From NCBI GenBank assembly GCA_937899835.1, contig CALCCE010000050.1, forward strand, positions 1 through 64,000: a stretch of 64,000 nucleotides of DNA. Reading direction: 5' to 3'. Both the position numbers and the translations under genes were made by a program. Positions 55,555-64,000 of the stretch are shown here, piece after piece (the first letter of the stretch is position 1; each line of letters begins with the position of its first letter). This DNA is from an uncultured Flavobacteriales bacterium. Its GTDB lineage: Bacteria > Bacteroidota > Bacteroidia > Flavobacteriales_G > Salibacteraceae. Under the pieces are notes generated by a model, which was not told the origin of the DNA, did not search any database, and saw only the letters and a list, made by a program, of their open reading frames with translations.

Positions 55555-58248
55555 TTATTGCTTTACCCACCTTTCGGTGAATGAACGGCCGTTCCCTTCC
55601 ACCCGGATGAGGTAAACACCGGCTTCTAAGTGAGACAGGTCTAACGCATGGGCTTGTTGAGGTTGTTCTTGCACTTTATAGAATTGCGTCACCTGCCTGC
55701 CGGCAAGATCAAAAACCTGGACGACTACTTGTCCCGGAGCACTCGATAGGTTCAAGGTTACCCAATCGGCTCCTGGGTTGGGATAGAGGCGGCCAGCCGT
55801 TGGCACGCTTCCCGCAGCTGGTAACAGTTCTTTTCTTTCACTTATGAATTCGTTTTCCTCCTCATGGGGGTCTCCGGTGCAGGAAATGGGGGCTTGCTGT
55901 TCGTAGCCGAGGTCGAATATAAACATGTGGCCATCGGTATGCGAATTTCTAAGCATCACCATACGGTCATAAAGGCAATTGCTATCCGTTTCGCCATCGT
56001 CTCCTCCGTTGCGGATAGTGCCCAGCGAAACCGAACGCCGAAAGAAGGAAGGGTCGAAAAGCTCCTCGCGGTGGTATTCGGCTTTCCATGCTTCTGTACT
56101 ACCAGAATAGCCTTCAAAAGAAAGATCGAGCTGAATAACCAGCCCTCCTTTTTGCATAATAACCAGTTCATCCTCTTTTTGATCCTGGTCAAAATCGCCC
56201 AAGATCATTTCTCGGACAAAACCGCCTTGCCAGGGGCCGTTTAGTTGGGTGATGGCTTCGCGGAGTTGGACGCCATCGTAATAAAAGATCGACACTTTTC
56301 CATTTTCGGTAATGCCTATAATTTCATCTCGGCCGTCTTGGTTGATGTCGCCTGCTTGCAGTTCCACCCAGTTCACCACATTGGTCACCAAAGACCCACC
56401 AGAAACCCCGGCTAAAACATTAGAACCGTTGTTGTCTTTCAGCATGGTGATGAGGCCTTCGTTGTTGCGCACTGCTGCTATCTCGTCAATGCCATTGTTC
56501 GTGAAATCTCCGGCACAAATGCTGGCCCAGTTCGACCCGTTGCCAAAACCAGTGTACGTAGCATGGACACTCAGCGAACTCCCCGTGCGATTGAATACAA
56601 AGAAATGCTGAAAGCCATTGTAGTTGCGCACCGCAACAATTTCATCCCCGGTTGGAGAAGCGATATTTCCGGTAGCCAAATCTACCCAGTTGCCGGGCTC
56701 GTAACGGGAGGCCAGGAAATTCATTTGTCCATTGTTTCCAGCTTGGTAAACGTAGAAAATATCGTCCGCTGCGCGCACGTTAACAAACTCCCGTTCGTAG
56801 CCATCGCCATCAAAATCACCACCTTCCACTCCGCGCCAGAGAGAACCGTTTCCAGGATCGCGCGATACGTGGGTAGGTCGATAGTGGAAGCCTAAATCTC
56901 GGCCGTTGATGGCCATACGGGCCAGGCCCAAAAAACCGACTGCGCTAATGGAACCATGCATGGTTTGGTCCAGGGTAAGGCGGGTCATAGCATCGTAATC
57001 CCGGTGATAGAGTTGTTCGCCCCATTCAGAAAATTGCAGCATGTTGGTCAGATGGTCCGCCAGGGTATCCAGGCTGCCCTGGTTGTTTGGGGTGGGGTAG
57101 GAGGTATTGCCGTTGAGGTGCGTGTAGTAATGCAATGGATCACCCGAATAGGCACGGTCTACCGCCCGCATGATTTTTTGCATGTCGTTGGCATCAAAAA
57201 TGGGCCCGGTACCAGCACCGCCCCACGACAGGTTTTCCTTGTGCACCAGGTAGGGGAAATCGACCGTAATGTGCACGTGCCGGATGTCTTCGGGGTAATT
57301 GGAAATGCCGTTGAAAAAAGTGTAATTGATGTCTTCGTACCACCAAACGTAGCCACCATCAGGGTGGTTGAGGAGCTTCGTGCGGAAGTGATTGGCCATG
57401 CGAACCGTCTTGTCCTTGTAGGTGACAGCCCGAACATCGCCTTCGTATTGAAGGGCTTTGTAGGTGGTCAAAAGCACCTTGCCAAAGGCATACTGTTGGT
57501 TGTAGGGCAGTTCGCGGTTGGGGTAGAGGGTGTAATAACCGTCTCCGCTATTGGAAACCATGTTGCCTGCCCCGGGGTCTTGAAATTTGAAATAGCCGTA
57601 GTTCACCCCTCCGGAGCTGTAGGGAACCCATTGGTCCGAATTAAGGTGCGCGTTGACGGATTGATCTATTTTTTCCAGTAAGTCCTCAGCGATTTCATGA
57701 TACGTGTCGGTGTCGTAATAGGGATCGTCATTCAGTCCCTTGTTAAACGAAAAGGAGGTAGCAAATCCATGATTAGAAGGTTGGAGCATGTATTCGGCAA
57801 AAATGGCCATAGGATAGAGCAATAAGCCGGTATGCACCAGGTCGCCTGACCTGCGCGTGGGCTGGTACCTCTTGTTGCTCCACCAGTCTTCCACACGGTC
57901 CCAGTGATCTGCCGTACCCGTAACATTATCGCGCTTACTCAACACATAAGAAAACATGCGAATGAGGGTGTTCCAATACTCCACGCGTTGGGCTATGGGA
58001 ACGTTGGGATTGGAAGCCATTTCTGCATAGGCTTGCATGATGTAATCTCTTCCCCATACAAATTCAGCCTGCTCGTTGTTGGCAATGGTGTAGAGGTCCC
58101 ACGGGCCTTGGGGTTGATCTTCATTTTTAAAGAGGGAGTGAACGTGGTAAAATTCATTTTCAAAAATGGGTGCCTGGCTCTGCGCAAAAGAACCAATAGC
58201 AGCAAAAAGCACTACCAGTGCGATCTGGAGGAGATAGTTTTTAGTCAT
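55555..58248 (-). CDS. Secreted FG-GAP protein with helical N-terminal domain and T9SS signal
   Basis: The 897-aa protein has a signal peptide (MTKNYLLQIALVVLFAAIGSFA), an alpha-helical N-terminal domain (about 30-470) rich in W/Y/H motifs (AEFVWGRDYIMQAYAEMA, LLYPMAIFAEYML, DGGYVWWYEDINY) that looks like an (alpha/alpha)-barrel of glycan-active enzymes, then FG-GAP repeats with D-x-D-x-D or D-x-N-x-D loops (GGDFDGDGYEREFV, AGDFTNNGIDEIAA, AGDINQDGRDEIIG, LGDFDQDQKEDELV) and a T9SS type A domain (LYPNPGADWVTLNLS). Export to the surface is predicted; an enzyme on polysaccharide is possible but the active site is unproven. ATG 58248 sets the signal peptide. Confidence 0.78.
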   Translation of the reverse strand: MTKNYLLQIALVVLFAAIGSFAQSQAPIFENEFYHVHSLFKNEDQPQGPWDLYTIANNEQAEFVWGRDYIMQAYAEMASNPNVPIAQRVEYWNTLIRMFSYVLSKRDNVTGTADHWDRVEDWWSNKRYQPTRRSGDLVHTGLLLYPMAIFAEYMLQPSNHGFATSFSFNKGLNDDPYYDTDTYHEIAEDLLEKIDQSVNAHLNSDQWVPYSSGGVNYGYFKFQDPGAGNMVSNSGDGYYTLYPNRELPYNQQYAFGKVLLTTYKALQYEGDVRAVTYKDKTVRMANHFRTKLLNHPDGGYVWWYEDINYTFFNGISNYPEDIRHVHITVDFPYLVHKENLSWGGAGTGPIFDANDMQKIMRAVDRAYSGDPLHYYTHLNGNTSYPTPNNQGSLDTLADHLTNMLQFSEWGEQLYHRDYDAMTRLTLDQTMHGSISAVGFLGLARMAINGRDLGFHYRPTHVSRDPGNGSLWRGVEGGDFDGDGYEREFVNVRAADDIFYVYQAGNNGQMNFLASRYEPGNWVDLATGNIASPTGDEIVAVRNYNGFQHFFVFNRTGSSLSVHATYTGFGNGSNWASICAGDFTNNGIDEIAAVRNNEGLITMLKDNNGSNVLAGVSGGSLVTNVVNWVELQAGDINQDGRDEIIGITENGKVSIFYYDGVQLREAITQLNGPWQGGFVREMILGDFDQDQKEDELVIMQKGGLVIQLDLSFEGYSGSTEAWKAEYHREELFDPSFFRRSVSLGTIRNGGDDGETDSNCLYDRMVMLRNSHTDGHMFIFDLGYEQQAPISCTGDPHEEENEFISERKELLPAAGSVPTAGRLYPNPGADWVTLNLSSAPGQVVVQVFDLAGRQVTQFYKVQEQPQQAHALDLSHLEAGVYLIRVEGNGRSFTERWVKQ

Positions 58249-58281
58249 GATAAGTCGGTTAGTGCCCCATTGGGCAATGGG

Positions 58282-58326
58282 CAAAAATTAATTGGGGTGA
58301 TAAGAAATTGGGGTCAAAAATTAATT
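58282..58326. repeat. Direct repeat pair upstream of the FG-GAP gene
   Basis: CAAAAATTAATT occurs at 58282-58293 and again at 58315-58326, 33 bp apart (about three helical turns), 35-80 bp upstream of ATG 58248. It may be an operator or chance in AT-rich sequence. Confidence 0.35.
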
Positions 58327-58521
58327 TCTCAAGATACGAAAAGCAGGGAAGAGCAAGGGAAACTATTGGGACTATTTTGGGTGCTACACATCGAGCTTAT
58401 GAAGACAATAATTGCGGTTTAATGGAATGCAGTGAACCTCAGAAATATCCATTAAATCAACCACTTGGCGCTACCATTCTGAAAGGCAACTGCAAGAAAC
58501 ATTTAGCGATGCTCCACCCAA

Positions 58522-59349
58522 CTAAGCCGTGAGCGATCGAAGCCGCCAATGCTGATCGTCTAACTTGCGATCGAAGGGAAGTAGTATGCTTCTTTGGCGG
58601 TATTTTTTGAGCTGATAAAAACTGTTGAAACCACAGCCAGAATAAATGCGTGCGGCTAATGGAAACCAGTCGTGTGCAGGGTAATCGTCTAACAAGCGGG
58701 CGCCTGTCGGCAAGTCCACGGGTTGATCGGAAATAACCAGTAGCTCGGGCGATTGGTTTTCAAGTTCCGCATCGGTCTCTGCAAGATTGACTAATTGCTG
58801 GACTTCGTTTGAATGAAACGCATGTACAACGATCCATAAGGGGCGCTGTGGAAATTGAATTTGTGGCTTTACCCGCGCTGTGTTGGGGCTTGGATAGGTA
58901 ATTGAAAAGGGCAAACAACGCTTGGAATGTGTTTGCAACCAGGCTTGGTGTGCGGGTTCTAATTCTTCCAAAAGAAAGGTTTGGTCATAGCGCAGCACAG
59001 TTGATTTTACCATCGGTTGATAGGCCGGCCAGCGTAACCTTCTGGCCAGATAGTGCAAAGGTTTCCCGACTTGAGCAAGTACGCCCAATTCGCCCAAAAT
59101 ACCTTGTGGGAAACTGTCGATATACACCTCGGAACTTGCAGCCGCATGTTTCAAAACGGTCGCTTGAATCATGGAGACTAATTGAGGAGTACTTGCGAGT
59201 AGAAATATTAAATTTTCAGGTTTGAATATTCTCGTAGCCAAGGGGTTGCTGGTGAGTACGCGAAAATGCAGAAAACCCATTTTTTGTATGAAAGCATGCG
59301 TGCGCACCAAATGGCCGAAGCCTCCACCCATGGCATAAAAAAGCTTCAT
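58522..59349 (-). CDS. MurG-like GT-B glycosyltransferase-type protein
   Basis: The 275-aa protein begins FYAMGGGFGHLVRTHAF, the glycine-rich start of MurG/MGDG-type GT-B enzymes, and ends with ARIYSGCGFNSFYQLKKY and LPFDRKLDDQHWR, like the nucleotide-sugar-binding and DDQ segments of this fold. It is shorter than MurG (about 350 aa), with the centre reduced. Overlaps the upstream lipoprotein by ATGA and is the last gene of the five-gene glycan operon. Donor and acceptor are unknown. Confidence 0.65.
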   Translation of the reverse strand: MKLFYAMGGGFGHLVRTHAFIQKMGFLHFRVLTSNPLATRIFKPENLIFLLASTPQLVSMIQATVLKHAAASSEVYIDSFPQGILGELGVLAQVGKPLHYLARRLRWPAYQPMVKSTVLRYDQTFLLEELEPAHQAWLQTHSKRCLPFSITYPSPNTARVKPQIQFPQRPLWIVVHAFHSNEVQQLVNLAETDAELENQSPELLVISDQPVDLPTGARLLDDYPAHDWFPLAARIYSGCGFNSFYQLKKYRQRSILLPFDRKLDDQHWRLRSLTA

Positions 59350-59975
59350 GGTTGCAGCTTAGTCAACTCCATGAGGATTACATATTGCTCCATGGGTTGC
59401 AGCGCATCGAGCAACAGAATGCCTCCTAAGTCCTCATGGGCTAGCCCAACGATATTTTGGTTTTGGGAGAGCTGTAAAATGGGTCCATTGTGCGATGGCC
59501 GTACCGTTTTTATTTCCTTTTCCTGATGCGAGATCTTGATTTTTCCGCTTTCCGACTGCTTTATTTTGTAAGCGTTTTGCATGGCTTCATCGTTGGCAAT
59601 TTTGATGCGCCCATTGTTGACTTTTACTTTCCAAAGCAGTTGTTCGTTCGCATCGCGCAACTTAAAACCATCAGTTTTGTATTTCACCGAATAATGCAGG
59701 TTCCCGTTGGAATCGTAATACTTTCGTTTGTCTGCTTTGGTCAACTCGCCAAATAAAGTCTGATCCGCCGTTCGGAGTTCAAACGTTTCTCCCAAGAAAA
59801 GCGTGGCCTGATTTACGTTAGAGGAATCGTTGATATGGATGTAAGCCTCCGAAGTATTGGACGTCACCGGAATAGGTTCCGGCTGCCGAGATTCTTTGCT
59901 TTCCCCGGAACAGGCTACCAGGAAACCCAAGAGAAAAAGGCTAACTAAAAATTTGAGAATACTTTTCGATTTCAT
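59346..59975 (-). CDS. Hypothetical lipoprotein
   Basis: A 209-aa protein with a signal peptide and lipobox at Cys22 (GFLVAC). The mature part has short beta-like strands (ELRTADQTLFGELTKADKRKYY, LHYSVKYKTDGFKLRD, WKVKVNNGRIKIAND) but no family I recognise. Its start overlaps the preceding GT4 gene by 35 nt, and its end overlaps the MurG-like gene, so it belongs to the same operon. A periplasmic or outer membrane accessory role is only inferred from its context. Confidence 0.7.
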   Translation of the reverse strand: MKSKSILKFLVSLFLLGFLVACSGESKESRQPEPIPVTSNTSEAYIHINDSSNVNQATLFLGETFELRTADQTLFGELTKADKRKYYDSNGNLHYSVKYKTDGFKLRDANEQLLWKVKVNNGRIKIANDEAMQNAYKIKQSESGKIKISHQEKEIKTVRPSHNGPILQLSQNQNIVGLAHEDLGGILLLDALQPMEQYVILMELTKLQP

Positions 59976-61047
59976 GACGATGGGTGAAATTTTGCTGAAT
60001 GTGTTGTTGTAACCTCAAACCGAGCTGCTTTCGATCCTTTTCCGACCGCTGAATTATGGAGTAAATCGCTTTGCGGCAACCATCTTCCGAATCGGCTTCA
60101 AAAAGGCATTCGGGACTTACTGCTTCTATAACATCGATCATTCCGTCCACCTTCGAACCAATAACCGGAACCCTCAAGGCACCGGCTTCTAGCAAAACGT
60201 TGGGCATGCCATCGTAAAAGGAGGGGATGGCCATCGCATCACAACACAGGTAATATTTGAGCAATTGAAACCGATCTTGAAAAGGCAGTCGATCGTAGGT
60301 GATTTGGTGCTTTGTCAGCAGCGTTTCGATTGTTTCTTGCATTTCGCCAATCAAGAGCAAATGCAGGGCATTTGCCCATCGGTTTTTGCGGAGGGCTTCC
60401 AAAAGAAACGGGACTCCTTTCTTTGCTTTTAAGTCGCCAAAAAGCCCCAAAACGATTTTATTCGAAGGAATTTTGGAACGGAATTGCTCCGCAAATTCTA
60501 ACTCATGGGTGGAGGCTTTCCATGCATTAGCGTCAATGCCGTTGGCGATGAACAAGACTTTGTGGTCAGGGGATAGCTGTTGGATTTTCCATTGCTTTTC
60601 AGCACTCACAGTGCAAATCAAAGTAGATTGGTTCAAGCAATCTTCCAACAGTTTCCGTTTGCGCGGGGCAAACAGTGATTCGTCAAAATCGTTGCCGCGG
60701 ATGAGGGTGACCAAAGGAGTATTGAGCCATTTCGAAAAAATGGGAGCCCCTGTCATGGGCAGCAAGCCGCCAAAGCATACCAGGTAGTCGGGTGGAGGTA
60801 ACTTTCGAAGTTGCAACCAGGCCCGGTTGAGCACAAAAGATTCACTGGGACCGTTACCAATGCTGGTATAGCTGCCCTGTAAGAGCTCTTTGGTAGGAGT
60901 GGCTCGGTCCGAAGCCACAAAGTGAACAACGTCAATCACAAAGCCCTCTTGCCGAAGACCATGCACAATCCGATCGCAAGATTGTGCCATTCCACCTCGT
61001 TGGGGCGGATAATTCTCCGTGAGCCACAGCAGTCTTTTCATAGGCAT
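59941..61047 (-). CDS. Glycosyltransferase family 4
   Basis: The 368-aa GT-B enzyme has the N-terminal acceptor-site region (LLWLTENYPPQRGGMAQSCDRI) and C-terminal GT4 blocks: KIVLGLFGDLKAKKGVPFLL, AIPSFYDGMPNVLLEAGALRVPVIGSKVDGMIDVI with the E-x7-E retaining-GT pattern. It transfers a sugar from a nucleotide donor, probably to a lipid-linked or surface glycan. ATG 61047 shares a base with the upstream stop (TGATG); M3 at 61041 is an alternative start. Confidence 0.88.
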   Translation of the reverse strand: MPMKRLLWLTENYPPQRGGMAQSCDRIVHGLRQEGFVIDVVHFVASDRATPTKELLQGSYTSIGNGPSESFVLNRAWLQLRKLPPPDYLVCFGGLLPMTGAPIFSKWLNTPLVTLIRGNDFDESLFAPRKRKLLEDCLNQSTLICTVSAEKQWKIQQLSPDHKVLFIANGIDANAWKASTHELEFAEQFRSKIPSNKIVLGLFGDLKAKKGVPFLLEALRKNRWANALHLLLIGEMQETIETLLTKHQITYDRLPFQDRFQLLKYYLCCDAMAIPSFYDGMPNVLLEAGALRVPVIGSKVDGMIDVIEAVSPECLFEADSEDGCRKAIYSIIQRSEKDRKQLGLRLQQHIQQNFTHRHEIEKYSQIFS

Positions 61048-62096
61048 CAGCTGTCAAAAACTCCTACTTCGTCACTTTCATCTACGTGCCAACCGGTTGC
61101 TTCGTAGTCAAAAGAACTGTGGTCGTAATTGTCAAAATAGCTTCCCATCCACACTGTAGGCAAAAGGAAATCGTCAAACTCATCTTCCACCTCATTGGTA
61201 CGCCTGGCGTTTTGAGGATGATCTGTTGCGGGAGTAGCCTTCGGATTATCTTCCGGTTTCAGGTCCTCAAACAATTGATAAATTTTCTCCATGGCCTGAA
61301 ACGGAACATTGATGGGAAGTACAAAATCACTTTCATTCACCGATTTTGCCTTGGCTTTGGATTTAACGATGTAGTATTCGGAATCGCTCTTGGCATCAAT
61401 GTAAAAATTGCCCTTTTTGATCAATTTGTATTTGGTTTTGGGAAACTTAATTTTCAGCACCAACTGCGTAGTGGTTTTGAGTTTGGATTTGTGTTTGATT
61501 TTGCCCGAATAACTGCGTTTGGTCCAGGTGAAATTCTTCACTGCAGCGGCTACGCCAATTGTCAGCACCGCTCCGTCTTGAAGTTTTACCTGTGCAGTGA
61601 GGTAGGTGATTCGGCGGAGCCTTAAAAGTCGGCCTCGCACTTTTCCGGTTTTAGGCTCAATGTCTGCTTGGGGAATGCGAAAATCTACGGTGGCAGACAA
61701 TTTCGCCTGCTGGCCCGCTTTGACCATCAGCATTTCCAGCAGTGGAAAAAAGAAGAGCTGTAGGTAACTGTTGAGGTCTTTGCTTTGCAATTGGTTTTTG
61801 GCGCTATATACCGGAATCAATGCCAAAAGGCTCACCAGGGAGAGAATAGCCCAAAGTGCCTCTTCAGTAAGGTAAATTAATAGAACACCCACCACCGTCA
61901 GCACTCCGATCACCCAAAACAGCGTAATGCATTGCGCAATGGCTTCGTCCACCAGGCTATCGTGCTTGTTGATCTGTGCCATAAAACCCAGCCACCTGCG
62001 AATGGATTGGGTGGAACTGAGCCTTTTGGTCGCCAAAAAATCTTTTTGACTTTTATTGAGTTGCTTGTGGTAATTGAGGGCTTTAGTGATGATCAT
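61047..62096 (-). CDS. Unknown two-TM membrane protein
   Basis: A 349-aa protein with a charged N-terminal cytoplasmic stretch (about 1-55), two adjacent TM helices (about 57-98; CITLFWVIGVLTVVGVLLIYL and ALWAILSLVSLLALIPVYS), a basic, beta-like middle (KRSYSGKIKHKSKLKTTTQ) and an acidic C-terminus (EVEDEFDDFLLP ... DESDEVGVFD). I do not recognise the family. It lies between two GT4 genes in one operon, so a role linked to glycan assembly is possible. It starts 9 nt after the preceding GT4 gene's stop. Confidence 0.7.
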   Translation of the reverse strand: MIITKALNYHKQLNKSQKDFLATKRLSSTQSIRRWLGFMAQINKHDSLVDEAIAQCITLFWVIGVLTVVGVLLIYLTEEALWAILSLVSLLALIPVYSAKNQLQSKDLNSYLQLFFFPLLEMLMVKAGQQAKLSATVDFRIPQADIEPKTGKVRGRLLRLRRITYLTAQVKLQDGAVLTIGVAAAVKNFTWTKRSYSGKIKHKSKLKTTTQLVLKIKFPKTKYKLIKKGNFYIDAKSDSEYYIVKSKAKAKSVNESDFVLPINVPFQAMEKIYQLFEDLKPEDNPKATPATDHPQNARRTNEVEDEFDDFLLPTVWMGSYFDNYDHSSFDYEATGWHVDESDEVGVFDS

Positions 62097-62105
62097 GGGG
62101 CAAGC

Positions 62106-63245
62106 TTAAGCAAAGAAGGTTTCGAATGGGGTGGTTTGATACACCTTGGAAAGTTGGGTTCTGATGGAAGCCCAATCGTACTTTTTGGCGATGTGTTGTT
62201 GAGCCGCAGCACCAAGTTGTTGGCTTTTGATGGGCGAAAGGGCCAGATCGCGAATGCATTGAGCCAGCTCGGCCGGCCGGCCGGGGCGCACCAGAATTCC
62301 GTTTTCGTGGTGCGTGATGATTTCTTCGCATACCGGAAGGTTGGAGGCAATGACCGGTGTAGCACAAGCCATGCTTTCAAAAATCTTGAGTGGAGAACAA
62401 CCCTGGCGAATGTTTCTGGAACATTCGATCAAGGGAGCAACCGAACAAAAAGCATGTTCCACCACGGCAAAAAGCTGCTCTTTTTCCAATTGATGGAACC
62501 AAACCAGCTGTTCGGCAATGCCCAAATGATGGGCAAATTTGACCAGTTTTTTAGAGCGGTGAGGCGGGTGGGAGGAGCAAACCACTAATTTGAGTTGGGG
62601 TTGGTCCTGCAGGTATTTCATCGCTCGAAACAACACATCCACTCCTTGCCAGGGCTGAAAGGCGCCAAAGTAAACCAGGTATTGCTCGGGGAGCCCTACT
62701 GGTTTGGCTTGTGGTGGTGGAATGTTGGCTCCATTAGGAATCAGCTCAATTTTAGCCGCAGGAATTCCCCGCTGCCGGATTTCCCGAAAGATGGTTTCCG
62801 AAGGAGTGATGATTTTAGCCGCTTCGCGCAAGCACAGGTTTTCCAGCTGTTCCAGCTTTTGAAGCGTTTCGGGCGCGATGGCGCCATACCGGTAAGGCAA
62901 TTCGATGGAGGGAAAGCCATTGACCTCAAAAATGGGAAGGATGTGGGGTTGGGTCAGCAAGGCCAAACCGCCCCAGATGTCTCTGAAATGTCCGATGCTC
63001 AACTGTTGCTCATCGCGCAACCTGGATACAGCCAGATCGGTGAAGGCCTGACCACGTTGCAAGTAATTGGTGTCAGCAGTTGCCAGTTGAAAGTGCAACG
63101 CGTCTAAAGGCGCCAAACCCGGCAGGGTAAGCACCAGTGGGCGGCCATAAACCGCATCCAATGTGGCCACCACCTGATCAATATGAATGGCGGAGCCTTT
63201 GAACGAAGGGTAGGGGTCGAAAGCTATAAAAACGGCCTTGGTCAT
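62106..63245 (-). CDS. Glycosyltransferase family 4
   Basis: The 379-aa GT-B protein begins KAVFIAFDPYPSFKGSAIHI and carries the GT4 C-terminal signature (YLVYFGAFQPWQGVDVLFRAM; VAPLIECSRNIRQGCSPLKIFESMACATPVIASNLPVCEEII with E-x7-E). It is the first gene of the five-gene minus-strand operon. No exact -7 box was seen upstream. The sugar and acceptor are unknown. Confidence 0.9.
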   Translation of the reverse strand: MTKAVFIAFDPYPSFKGSAIHIDQVVATLDAVYGRPLVLTLPGLAPLDALHFQLATADTNYLQRGQAFTDLAVSRLRDEQQLSIGHFRDIWGGLALLTQPHILPIFEVNGFPSIELPYRYGAIAPETLQKLEQLENLCLREAAKIITPSETIFREIRQRGIPAAKIELIPNGANIPPPQAKPVGLPEQYLVYFGAFQPWQGVDVLFRAMKYLQDQPQLKLVVCSSHPPHRSKKLVKFAHHLGIAEQLVWFHQLEKEQLFAVVEHAFCSVAPLIECSRNIRQGCSPLKIFESMACATPVIASNLPVCEEIITHHENGILVRPGRPAELAQCIRDLALSPIKSQQLGAAAQQHIAKKYDWASIRTQLSKVYQTTPFETFFA

Positions 63246-63422
63246 CTTAAGGCGAAAAACAACTGGCGTTGTTTAACGATTGGGGTAATAGTAAAGAACG
63301 GATAGCATATAAAAGTAAATCCTGAAATAGAAAACTTTTGATCCTACCTGATTCCCCGATGATCCTCTTCTACCGTTTGGGACGGCACCATACCCGGTTT
63401 TTTCACCTACTTTTAAAGCCCC

Positions 63423-64000
63423 ATGAGTAGACTGTTTGCTGGCATAATTTTCTTGATGATAAGCAGCATGTGCATTGCCCAGGTAGATACGGTTGTTGTT
63501 CATCGGGATTCTACCGGTAATGTGAAAAATCGGTTTGAGCTACAAGAGGTGGAACCCGAGAAGGGCATACCACTGGAAGCGCATTTGCAGGGAATTTATG
63601 GAGTTGCCTATTTCGACGGAAACGAACATGAGCATTATAAATTCAAGGTGGCCGCACAATTCCGATTCGAGAATTATTTCCAAACCGGTAAGTGGACCAG
63701 TTACTACCCAAATGGCCAAACAGGGCAGGTGATCCACTTCCAAAATGGAAGGGTGGACGGCAACTACCAACTTTTTGACACCAATGGCACCGTGCTCGTA
63801 GCAGGTCGGTTCGACCTTGATGCGAAGGTGGGCGAATGGAGCTATTATCACCCCAATGGGAAAATGCAAGCCCAAGGGAGCTATTTTCCTGATGTAAGGA
63901 TCTATCGGCCGCTGGCTTTCATCAACAAAGATTCTACCGCTGTTTATGGTCGCAACCGCCAGCTTTTGAATACTTATGGGGATGGCTCCGACGAGTTAAG
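63423..64000 (+). CDS. Secreted YwqK/MORN-like repeat protein (3' end outside window)
   Basis: An open frame of 192 codons from ATG 63423 to the window end without a stop. It begins with a signal peptide (MSRLFAGIIFLMISSMCIAQ) and contains YwqK-type repeats (TGKWTSYYPNGQTGQV, FQNGRVDGNYQLFDTNGTV, VGEWSYYHPNGKMQAQG), related in style to the protein at 37558-38364. The C-terminal part is cut off, so a T9SS domain may follow. The function is unknown. It is divergent from the glycan operon. Confidence 0.8.
   Translation, partial: MSRLFAGIIFLMISSMCIAQVDTVVVHRDSTGNVKNRFELQEVEPEKGIPLEAHLQGIYGVAYFDGNEHEHYKFKVAAQFRFENYFQTGKWTSYYPNGQTGQVIHFQNGRVDGNYQLFDTNGTVLVAGRFDLDAKVGEWSYYHPNGKMQAQGSYFPDVRIYRPLAFINKDSTAVYGRNRQLLNTYGDGSDEL

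Overview
The window is a stretch of a Bacteroidota chromosome. The signs are six secreted proteins with type IX secretion (T9SS) C-terminal signals (five type A, one gliding-motility/type B), promoter -7 boxes of the Bacteroidota form TAnnTTTG, bacillithiol biosynthesis, propeller-type LytS-like sensor kinases and FG-GAP/ASPIC surface proteins. The order cannot be fixed from the sequence. Most of the window is of balanced base composition, but about 31.5-38.9 kb is visibly richer in A+T.

Layout. 0-6.4 kb (minus strand): a 94-bp-period repeat carrying terminator hairpins, a DUF4403 lipoprotein, a DUF2461 protein, an NhaC-type antiporter and an OmpR-type two-component pair. 6.4-14.3 kb (minus): one long, tightly packed set ccmB-ccmC-ccmD-ccmE-ccmF followed by a DUF2520 protein, a KdsC-like phosphatase, a UbiA prenyltransferase and Maf, starting from a -7 box at 14347-14354. 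Divergent from it are a glutathione peroxidase and bshB1 (thiol redox), then a TPR/HTH membrane regulator. 17.7-25.5 kb: a T9SS esterase and two tandem paralogous T9SS proteins with BNR-like repeats and Ig-like domains. 25.6-31.1 kb (minus): flippase, GT9 glycosyltransferase, copper P-type ATPase and a lipoprotein.

31.4-38.9 kb: tRNA-His with its terminator, then an AT-rich accessory region. A diverged second copy of the tRNA 3' edge plus terminator lies 1.8 kb downstream, with an unrecognised 324-aa gene between the copies. Next come a type B T9SS protein, a small lipoprotein resembling the N-terminal part of GldM, and a YwqK-like secreted protein.

38.9-55.4 kb (plus): a 2155-aa T9SS surface protein, two tandem propeller/Y_Y_Y/LytS-type kinases (the first with Arg in place of the phospho-acceptor His), a LytTR regulator, a TPR/HisKA_2 kinase and a second LytTR regulator. 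55.5-58.2 kb: a T9SS FG-GAP protein with an alpha-helical N-terminal domain. 58.5-63.2 kb (minus): a five-gene operon with two GT4 glycosyltransferases, a MurG-like protein, a lipoprotein and a two-TM protein. At 63.4 kb a YwqK-like secreted protein runs off the window end.

No CRISPR array, transposase, integrase, rRNA or prophage was seen. The parts most worth following are the tRNA-His duplication and its cargo, the unequal pair of LytS-like kinases, the GldM-like lipoprotein, the Cys-type CcmE and the possible switching hairpins at 45.4-45.5 kb.
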